Assembly (NCBI GenBank): GCA_021295855.1
Contig: JAGWBO010000020.1
Location: 1 to 49,701, forward strand
Direction of reading: 5' to 3'
Length of the DNA: 49,701 nt
Source of the DNA: Pseudomonadales bacterium
Lineage (GTDB): Bacteria > Pseudomonadota > Gammaproteobacteria > Pseudomonadales > Azotimanducaceae
The notes beneath the pieces were generated by a model. That model was not told where the DNA came from and ran no database searches. It was given only the letters and a program-made list of their open reading frames with translations. Positions 34,000-40,600 of this stretch are shown piece by piece (positions within the stretch are counted from its first letter, which is position 1; each line of letters starts with the position of its first letter). The position numbers were made by a program, and so were the translations under genes.

Positions 34000-35383
34000 A
34001 CCACGAACCATGTGGGAGTGTGCCGATCTGGGAACAAAGCTAGCTTTGCGTTGGTTCCCTTCGTTAGCGATAGCTTGGCTGCTAATAGCTCTGCCATTTT
34101 TGTTTATCGCAATGCAGTTTGAGCGCTTCTTAATTCAGCTACTCTTCCTCTGGTGGTTCAAACCTCTCTACGAACGGACGGTGCTCATGGCACTTTCGAT
34201 CTTGATATTCGATGGACGATTAACAATAAGAGGGATCCTCAGAGGTTTTACAGATACACGTTTATGGTTCTATCTCACCCTATTCCGGTTTTCCTGGCGT
34301 AGATCGGAAAATACACCTATCGACGCGCTAGAAGAACTAGATTTCACTACTCAATCCCAACGTCGCCAATGGTTGTACGCGAGCGATAACCGCATTGCCG
34401 TAATCGTTACGTCGTTTGGACTGATGATTGAAGCAATCATCGTTCTTGCGCTTATCGCGCTCTTCTATTTCTTCACACAGAGCGACTTCAACTCGGCTTA
34501 TGCTGGTGCTCTGAAGATTCTTAATATCAACGAGATCGGCAAACAAGAATCCACTTTTCTCCTCAGCGCGATTTTCATCGCGATGGGGGTATCTGCCGTG
34601 TTTTATGTTTCCGTGGGCTTCGCCACGTATTTAAACCGTCGGACTATCAAGGAAGGGTGGGACCTTGAGCTGGGATTTAAGAAAATCGTCAATCGACTAG
34701 GCGTGCTAGTTCTCAGTGCGGCACTGGTCCTGCCCGGTCTCGAAGCGATTGCGCGCGAATCGGCCAGCGATGTGGAGGCGGTTTTGTCCGAGGTGCTTGA
34801 CGCACCTGAATTCAATCAAACAAAGACGATCACAGTACCTGAACACTTAAGCGAGTACGTACATGACCTCTTCCGAGTCGAAGACGTCGAACCCAGCCGG
34901 ATTCAGGTAGGTATTGGTAGTAGGGTAGTTTCATGGATTCTGAAATTCATCCTAATTAGCTCACTGATCGTGGCGTTCGTGTTTCTCATCTACAAGTTTC
35001 ACGCCACCTACGGATCTGGTGTGTTAAGAAGGAGGGCAAAAGGATCCGATTTCACTCAGTCAATCCGTGTAAAGTCACTTCCTGCTAACGTGCTTCAGAC
35101 CATCCAGCAGCACTGGTTAAACCAGGAAATTAGGGAATCTCTATCGCTCCTATATAGCGCTTCAGTGATTTACGTAGACGCGAAGTTCACATGCAATATC
35201 AAGGAATGCGATACGGAAGGAGAGTGTATTAGAAAAACGCGAGACATTCAGGCAGATGCGCGCGACACGCTTCTTGAGATAACACAGCTTTGGATGCAAA
35301 TCGCCTACGCCAAAGCCACACCGAGTGAAGAACGTTTCCGGTCTGCATTGCAGCGATTCGAAAAACACGTCGCCCCAGCATAG
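33968..35383 (+). CDS. DUF4129-like membrane protein
   Basis: 471 aa. The ATG at 33968 lies 32 bases inside the SpoIIM-like gene. Membrane helices near residues 33-65, 150-180, 195-220 and 315-340. A periplasmic acidic loop (about 265-310) separates the last two. The C-terminal cytoplasmic part (about 350-471), with QTIQQHWLNQEIRESLSLLYSASVIYV (in parts), matches the DUF4129 pattern of a helix where membrane-associated proteins of MoxR operons end. Function unknown; operon position fits an assembly factor. Confidence 0.65.
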   Translation: MQIEQLQVALKPRTMWECADLGTKLALRWFPSLAIAWLLIALPFLFIAMQFERFLIQLLFLWWFKPLYERTVLMALSILIFDGRLTIRGILRGFTDTRLWFYLTLFRFSWRRSENTPIDALEELDFTTQSQRRQWLYASDNRIAVIVTSFGLMIEAIIVLALIALFYFFTQSDFNSAYAGALKILNINEIGKQESTFLLSAIFIAMGVSAVFYVSVGFATYLNRRTIKEGWDLELGFKKIVNRLGVLVLSAALVLPGLEAIARESASDVEAVLSEVLDAPEFNQTKTITVPEHLSEYVHDLFRVEDVEPSRIQVGIGSRVVSWILKFILISSLIVAFVFLIYKFHATYGSGVLRRRAKGSDFTQSIRVKSLPANVLQTIQQHWLNQEIRESLSLLYSASVIYVDAKFTCNIKECDTEGECIRKTRDIQADARDTLLEITQLWMQIAYAKATPSEERFRSALQRFEKHVAPA

Positions 35384-35386
35384 CCC

Positions 35387-36538
35387 GTGAAATTTATCCG
35401 GTACAACATTCCGTTAACAGTCTTCGTTGCGATTGCGATTCCATTCGGCTTGTATCTGTGGTTGATTCCATGGACTTCGACTTCGATAGGACCGTTTTAT
35501 GGTCCGAAGGCATTGATCAATCCGTATTTAGCTGCGGAAATGTTTCTTGAGAGGCACGACGTAAATATCGAACGGCATGGTGACGCAACGAAACTTGACT
35601 TCGCATTAGCCAGTTCTGATGTGATTTTGATGACAAACCAGACTGGCAACTTCACTCCAGACGAGTCACGCCGCTTGTTCGATTGGGTGGCCGCTGGAGG
35701 TACACTAATCTATCAGCCGGCAACACTTTATGCGGAAGACGGTGAATACTCTGATCGAATCCTTGAATCACAGTCGATTAGGCTCGTTGTTAATCCAACT
35801 CGCAAAACAGTGCGCACACCCTCACCAGACATCCACCATTCTGACGTCGAGTGCCCCGGTCGTGAGAGAACTGTAACGATCTCTGGAATGACTGACCGAA
35901 ACTATCGAGTCGACCTGGCAACAAACTTTTTTCTGAAGCCAATCGGCGATATCGGTTCGCCTCTCTCGTCAATCTACTTCGTTCCGCAATCGGGGTCTGG
36001 AAGACTCGTCATTCTTACCGGTCTCAGACAATGGCGCAATAACCTTCTCCAATGTCATGACAACGCTCAGTTCCTTCGTGACCTTGTCATGCACAAATCT
36101 AAAACAACAACGTGGCTAGCTTGGCTAGACGGTGCTGAGACTCAACCTCTTTATAGACTCCTATGGCAGTGGCTCCCCCATTCAATCGTTGCGTTAGCGA
36201 TCCTTCTTATATGGTGGTTGTGGAATCGAATTCCACGCGACCAGCCAGTCAGGATAAACACAGAACGGAGCGAGAATGCGCTTCACGAGTACCTATTAAG
36301 GAAAGCAATCTTTCGTTGGCGATCCGCTAACTCGCTTGAGCAGCTAAACCCATTACGAACCGAGATCCTAGGTCAGATGAGGACTCACTTTACACAGTCA
36401 GATTACGAACGACTCTCGAATAAGACTGGTCAATCGATCGACGAAATTAACACAGCGCTAAACACCAATGCGTGGCCAGGACAACGTGAGTTCGTCAAAC
36501 TCGTGGCTACGCTCTCCAGATTGCGAGGCACACATTGA
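35387..36538 (+). CDS. DUF4350 domain protein
   Basis: 383 aa. One N-terminal helix (IPLTVFVAIAIPFGLYLWLI, about residues 9-28) is followed by a periplasmic domain with YGPKALINPYLAAEMFLERH (about 39-58) and a GATase-like strand/turn: DVILMTNQTGNFTPDESRRL and WVAAGGTLIYQP (about 84-120). A second helix (about 255-275, SIVALAILLIWWLWNRIP) leads to a cytoplasmic tail. This organisation is characteristic of DUF4350 proteins in MoxR operons. GTG start, 4 bases after the preceding stop; the stop overlaps the moxR start. Confidence 0.82.
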   Translation: MKFIRYNIPLTVFVAIAIPFGLYLWLIPWTSTSIGPFYGPKALINPYLAAEMFLERHDVNIERHGDATKLDFALASSDVILMTNQTGNFTPDESRRLFDWVAAGGTLIYQPATLYAEDGEYSDRILESQSIRLVVNPTRKTVRTPSPDIHHSDVECPGRERTVTISGMTDRNYRVDLATNFFLKPIGDIGSPLSSIYFVPQSGSGRLVILTGLRQWRNNLLQCHDNAQFLRDLVMHKSKTTTWLAWLDGAETQPLYRLLWQWLPHSIVALAILLIWWLWNRIPRDQPVRINTERSENALHEYLLRKAIFRWRSANSLEQLNPLRTEILGQMRTHFTQSDYERLSNKTGQSIDEINTALNTNAWPGQREFVKLVATLSRLRGTH

Positions 36539-37512
36539 ACTCAGACACGAATGACGAACTTCAGTTCGCGACGGACGCTCTGCAGAAGATCGCGTCTACC
36601 ATCCGTCAGGTATTCATTGGACAAGAATCCGTTGTCAACGACCTACTTCGTTGTTTCGTGGCCAGTGGTCATGTATTGCTTGAAGGAGTTCCAGGTCTAG
36701 GCAAAACTCTGTTGGTTCGCGCGCTCGCAGCTTGTTTTAGCGGCAAAACAGGACGCATCCAGTTTACTCCGGATTTGATGCCTAGTGACATAACCGGTCA
36801 CTCGATATTCAATATGAAGGAAGGCAAGTTTGAAGTTCGAAAAGGTCCGATCTTCACAAACATCCTGCTTGCCGACGAAATTAATCGAGCACCCGCTAAA
36901 ACACAAGCGGCATTGTTAGAAGTCATGCAAGAACAACGCGTGTCGATTGACGATATCACGTTTCAGGTTGAGTCTCCATTCATGGTGCTCGCGACTCAAA
37001 ACCCAATTGAGCAAGATGGCACGTATCCACTGCCAGAAGCCGAGCTTGATCGATTCATGATCAAGTCCTTAATCAGTTATCCAGATGAGGCAACCGAAGC
37101 ACGAATCGTCGAACTTGCAACGCACGGGAAATACTCAACATCTTTGAACGTTGACGTGATTGAACCGTGTGTGTCAGTCGATGAAATCAACCGTCTTCGC
37201 CAGATTACCACATCCGTTGAAGTTGACGAAAGCGTTCTTTCCTACGCAGTGAGAATCGTTCGCGAGACTCGTGTTGCGTCCGGAATAAGCCGAGGCGCCA
37301 GTCCACGGGCATCGATCGCAGCGATCGTGATGGCACGAGTCGCAGCATTGCAGGAAGCCCGAACGTACGTTATTCCTGATGACGTCAAAGCTGTCGCGTT
37401 GCCTGTCCTACGTCATCGTATTGCTCTTACAACGGACCTAGAGATTGAAGGTAAGAGCACTGACACTGTGATTGAGGATCTGCTAGCTCAAGTGGAAGCG
37501 CCGCGGTCTTGA
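36535..37512 (+). CDS. MoxR-family AAA+ ATPase
   Basis: 325 aa cytoplasmic AAA+ ATPase that serves as a chaperone for assembly or activation of partner protein complexes. Walker A GVPGLGKT (about residues 52-59), Walker B LLADEINRAP (about 117-126), sensor LATQNPIEQDGTYPLPEAELDRF (in parts, about 152-175) and a C-terminal lid with SPRASIAA (sensor 2 Arg). TTG start overlapping the DUF4350 stop by 4 bases. It is followed, again with a 4-base overlap, by its usual partner, a DUF58 (VWA-like) protein. Confidence 0.94.
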   Translation: MNSDTNDELQFATDALQKIASTIRQVFIGQESVVNDLLRCFVASGHVLLEGVPGLGKTLLVRALAACFSGKTGRIQFTPDLMPSDITGHSIFNMKEGKFEVRKGPIFTNILLADEINRAPAKTQAALLEVMQEQRVSIDDITFQVESPFMVLATQNPIEQDGTYPLPEAELDRFMIKSLISYPDEATEARIVELATHGKYSTSLNVDVIEPCVSVDEINRLRQITTSVEVDESVLSYAVRIVRETRVASGISRGASPRASIAAIVMARVAALQEARTYVIPDDVKAVALPVLRHRIALTTDLEIEGKSTDTVIEDLLAQVEAPRS

Positions 37513-38801
37513 AGCCTTCAAAGTACTCGCTTTATCTCATCGGCGGCATCGCCGGGATCGGGCTATTACCGAATTCGACTGAAATCTGGATTTGGCTGTC
37601 ATCCATCTGTGCCGGAGTCGTCGTCGCTGACCTTGCACTTTATTGGTTGCAGCGTCCCGCTTTCTCTATCGATCGAATCATCCAATCAAACGTCGCGATT
37701 CATCGCGCCTCCGTCATTCGACTGAACATCCTAAACCAAACCCAGCGCCAATTACTCATGAAAGTAATCGACGCATGTCCAAGTGAATTCAATCCTGAAA
37801 TGTCAGACAGGTTCATTCGTATTGATCGCGATTGGGAGCTTTCCTACGAGTACAACGTCAAGCCAATGCAGCGCGGCAGCTACAATTTCAATTCAACGAC
37901 AGTAATCGTTCGGTCATTGCTAGGTTTCTGGGAATTCAAGCTTTCACTCCCAGTTCACTCAAAAGTCAACGTTTATCCAGATTTTGTAGCCATCTCCGGT
38001 TATCTCGAATTGGCGGCAAAGCAACACAAAGCTCAAGTAGGCATGAAATTGGTCGCCCGACGTGGGTCGGGTCTGGAGTTTGAGCAACTACGAGAGTATC
38101 GTGTCGGCGACCCACTCAATCAACTAGATTGGAACGCTACAGCACGTCATCAGAAGCTCATTTCACGTGAGTTTCAAGATGAGAGGGACCAGTTGATTTG
38201 TGTACTAATCGATTCTGGAATGACGATGCGAATGAACGACGGCGACCTTTCTTCGTTTGATCATGCATTAAATGCGCTGATACTGCTCGGATATGTTGCG
38301 CTGCGTCAGGGAGATTCAATTGCTGTTCAATTTTTCGGCCATACAAACCGGTGGATAGCACCCGTTAAAGGAGCTACGAACATCAATACACTCCTAAATT
38401 CGGTTTTTGATGTTCAAAGCGGCTCAGATCCATCAGACTATGTCGCAGCAGCCGAGTCTTTTCTGACCCGTCAGCGCAAGCGCTCGCTCGTAGTGTTCGT
38501 GACGAATTCGCGCGAGACAGAGACAGAAATTCCATTAGCCTTGCGGTTACTTAGTAAGCGTCACCTCACGCTGCTGGTTAACCTTCGAGATAGCGTTATT
38601 GATGAAATTCCGAGACGCACAGTAGAAACTTATGAAGATGCGATTCTGCTCGCTGAACTTTCTCACTTTCTGAGCGACAGACGCCGATTATTGACGCGCT
38701 GTGCGCGATCATGCCACTTGAGTCTAGATTGCAGACCGCAAGATTTGATCGTTCGGCTTATGAATGCGTACTGGCAGATTAAGAGAAGCGGCGCACTTTA
38801 A
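37509..38801 (+). CDS. DUF58 domain protein (VWA-like MoxR partner)
   Basis: 430 aa. Two N-terminal helices (about residues 7-45) precede a beta-rich domain, then the DUF58 core RRGSGLEFEQLREYRVGDPLNQLDWNATAR (in parts, about 180-210), and a VWA-like fold with VLIDSGMTMRM (about 230-240; a DxSxS-like metal site reading D-S-G-M-T). The family works with MoxR ATPases. The TTG start overlaps the moxR stop. The operon continues with two RDD genes after 80 bases. Confidence 0.9.
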   Translation: MKPSKYSLYLIGGIAGIGLLPNSTEIWIWLSSICAGVVVADLALYWLQRPAFSIDRIIQSNVAIHRASVIRLNILNQTQRQLLMKVIDACPSEFNPEMSDRFIRIDRDWELSYEYNVKPMQRGSYNFNSTTVIVRSLLGFWEFKLSLPVHSKVNVYPDFVAISGYLELAAKQHKAQVGMKLVARRGSGLEFEQLREYRVGDPLNQLDWNATARHQKLISREFQDERDQLICVLIDSGMTMRMNDGDLSSFDHALNALILLGYVALRQGDSIAVQFFGHTNRWIAPVKGATNINTLLNSVFDVQSGSDPSDYVAAAESFLTRQRKRSLVVFVTNSRETETEIPLALRLLSKRHLTLLVNLRDSVIDEIPRRTVETYEDAILLAELSHFLSDRRRLLTRCARSCHLSLDCRPQDLIVRLMNAYWQIKRSGAL

Positions 38802-38881
38802 GTTCGAGGAATTCTGACAGGGTCGAACCAACCACGATACTGCCCACTCCATGAAATGAGATTGTCTAGGTCGTCCTAAAC

Positions 38882-39445
38882 GTGTCGGAAAATCCATACG
38901 CCGCGACCCTAACGCCATTGAAACAGGACAATCTCCCACCAACGGAGATTGTCCTCGCATCCAGATTTAAACGCCTCATTGCACGAATGATCGATTGGAT
39001 GGTCGAAGGACTGTTTTTTTTGCTATGCGTATACCTCATCCCTGGGATGTTGGATATCTATACGCAACCTGCAACGAGAGCTATATCCGAACTGGCATCT
39101 TCTGATTCCACGTTTTGGTTTGAGTACTTCTCTCTAAGTTTCTCAGCGGAAGCGCTGGCGTTCTGGTTATTTGGGATCGGTATAACGTTCCTCTTTCAAG
39201 CCTATCTACTGGCGCAATACGGCCAAACAATCGGCAAACGAATGTTGAAAATCAAGATAGTGAGCGACAAAACCTATCGCAAACCGACTCTCACAAGATC
39301 GTTCGTCGTGCGGGAGTGCGGCATCCGCCTCCTCGAGTGGATTCCAATTCTTCCGTTGCTGGACATTCTTTGGATTTTTGGACCGCCGCGTAGATGCTTA
39401 CACGATCTTTGGGCCGGAACGATCGTAATCGACACACTTGATTAG
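38882..39445 (+). CDS. RDD family membrane protein
   Basis: 187 aa, beginning MSENPYAATLTPL from GTG 38882. RDD domain: SRFKRLIARMIDWMVEGLFF (about residues 28-47), three further hydrophobic segments, QYGQTIGKRMLKIKIV (about 116-131) and GPPRRCLHDLWAGTIVI (about 167-183). It is a close paralogue of the following gene (same SENPYAA/SDNPYAA start, same motif order), so the pair arose by tandem duplication. A perfect 12-bp stem lies within codons 15-25. Confidence 0.88.
   Translation: MSENPYAATLTPLKQDNLPPTEIVLASRFKRLIARMIDWMVEGLFFLLCVYLIPGMLDIYTQPATRAISELASSDSTFWFEYFSLSFSAEALAFWLFGIGITFLFQAYLLAQYGQTIGKRMLKIKIVSDKTYRKPTLTRSFVVRECGIRLLEWIPILPLLDILWIFGPPRRCLHDLWAGTIVIDTLD
38925..38955 (+). repeat. 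Perfect 12-bp stem-loop inside the 5' end of an RDD gene
   Basis: AGGACAATCTCC (38925-38936) and GGAGATTGTCCT (38944-38955) are exact inverted copies around a 7-base loop. A further direct copy of GAGATTGTC lies upstream of the start codon at 38858-38866 and could pair with the left arm instead, so two alternative stems are possible around the GTG start at 38882. Confidence 0.6.
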
Positions 39446-39457
39446 GTGCACCGAACC

Positions 39458-40021
39458 ATGTCTGACAACCCATATGCTGCGTCTTCCACTCGACTAGCAA
39501 GCGGTACCGCCGAACAACATGAAATCGTCCTTGCGTCCAGATTCAAGAGATTGGTTGCGCGGATTATCGACGGCTTTATACAGGTTGTCGTATACCTCTT
39601 GATCATCTATTTCATTCCAAGTTTGTGGGGTAGGTTCATGGGAGAATTTGATGCGGTACCCCAAAACACAAACCCCTCGACGTTCGATTTATTTCAGCCA
39701 TTCATATTTGCATATGACTTTTCGCTTCTCTCCCTGCTCGACTTCCTGTTGGCTATGGCAGTCCTGTTTGCGGTGCAAGGCTATTTTCTAGCTCAATACG
39801 GCCAAACGATTGGAAAAATGGCGCTCAACGTCAAGATCGTGGACCATGAAAGTCATGAGAAACCGACTCTTACACGGTTGTTTGTTGTGAGAGAAGTTGG
39901 GATGAGCGTGATCAGCATCGTGCCGATCCTCGGTTTTATCGAGGTGTTGTGGATATTCGGTTCGGCGCGAAGATGCCTACATGACTATTGGTCGCGGACC
40001 ATAGTCGTAAATGCCTCCTAA
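39458..40021 (+). CDS. RDD family membrane protein (tandem paralogue)
   Basis: 187 aa from the ATG at 39458, chosen because MSDNPYAASSTR aligns with the start of the preceding paralogue; a GTG at 39446 would add four residues. RDD domain SRFKRLVARIIDGFIQVVVY (about residues 26-45), further membrane segments, QYGQTIGKMALNVKIVD and the closing SARRCLHDYWSRTIVV. It is the last gene of the MoxR operon; about 580 bases without a gene follow. Confidence 0.88.
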   Translation: MSDNPYAASSTRLASGTAEQHEIVLASRFKRLVARIIDGFIQVVVYLLIIYFIPSLWGRFMGEFDAVPQNTNPSTFDLFQPFIFAYDFSLLSLLDFLLAMAVLFAVQGYFLAQYGQTIGKMALNVKIVDHESHEKPTLTRLFVVREVGMSVISIVPILGFIEVLWIFGSARRCLHDYWSRTIVVNAS

Positions 40022-40164
40022 CTCACTGAAGACGCAACGCTAGATGGCAAATGTGAATCAAATTCTGATTGGAATTACCGGATTTAGCGACGATGAACGC
40101 AATTTCGGCGTCGAGTGTACGATTCTGGTTTGATCGTCTATCGAAAGTACTCAAAATCTCAAAC

Positions 40165-40193
40165 TTGGAATGTATCACGCAAAGTACTAAAAT
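40165..40193 (+). promoter_or_regulatory. rne: Sigma-70-type promoter candidate for the rne leader
   Basis: TTGGAA (40165-40170) and TAAAAT (40188-40193) are separated by exactly 17 bases, matching TTGACA-N17-TATAAT at 4 of 6 and 5 of 6 positions. Start of transcription would be near 40200, immediately before three hairpins and about 400 bases ahead of the RNase E start codon. Confidence 0.5.
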
Positions 40194-40202
40194 AGCGTGA
40201 AT

Positions 40203-40272
40203 GCGGCACCTGCCGCGCAATTTGGCGTAATCTCGCCAATTGGGTTACGTAATGTGTAACCCTTTAATTTTT
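40203..40272 (+). ncRNA. Three-hairpin leader element upstream of rne (attenuator or small RNA)
   Basis: Three adjacent stems: GCGGC/GCCGC (40203-40216), AATTTGGCG/CGCCAATT with one bulge (40219-40241), and the perfect 7-bp GGGTTAC/GTAACCC (40242-40262). The third is followed by TTTAATTTTT, so it has terminator form. RNase E mRNAs in enterics carry a long (about 360-base) structured leader used for self-regulation; this could be the analogous element. It could equally be the terminator of a short RNA started at the promoter just upstream. Confidence 0.45.
40242..40272 (+). terminator. Possible intrinsic terminator/attenuator
   Basis: Perfect 7-bp stem GGGTTAC/GTAACCC with a 7-base loop followed by a T-rich tract (eight T of ten). 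The stem is only moderately GC-rich and the tract contains AA, so partial termination is more likely than complete. Confidence 0.5.
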
Positions 40273-40600
40273 ACCGATGAATGGGATTTAGACTCTCATC
40301 GTGTTGGTCTAGAGTAAGTTGGTTTCTTAACAACAGTCAGCTTACCTCCGTAAAACAGACCTTGTCGCTCATCGAAAGACGTGCAAGGGTATCGCGATTA
40401 AGAAGTCTGATACCGCCTAGAACAATTGTTGTTTGTCGTTCACATCGTGCCCAACGATTTGGATGAAGGCAGTCACAACTGGTATCGATCACCTGACCCA
40501 AAACTTCAGCTAATCACCTGCAAACCATTGCAAATCAAATACCTTAACCACGTTCTCGCGAAATATCCATTCATCCCACTTACTCAGGAAGAAGCTGGGC

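Larger units (their letters stand above)
40022..40600. other. Gene-free interval holding the rne promoter and leader
   Basis: 579 bases without a credible gene; short frames on both strands have no ribosome site or family likeness. It contains a promoter-like pair at 40165-40193, three consecutive hairpins at 40203-40262 followed by a T-rich tract, and the rne ribosome site AGGAAGAAG just before 40601. Confidence 0.6.
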
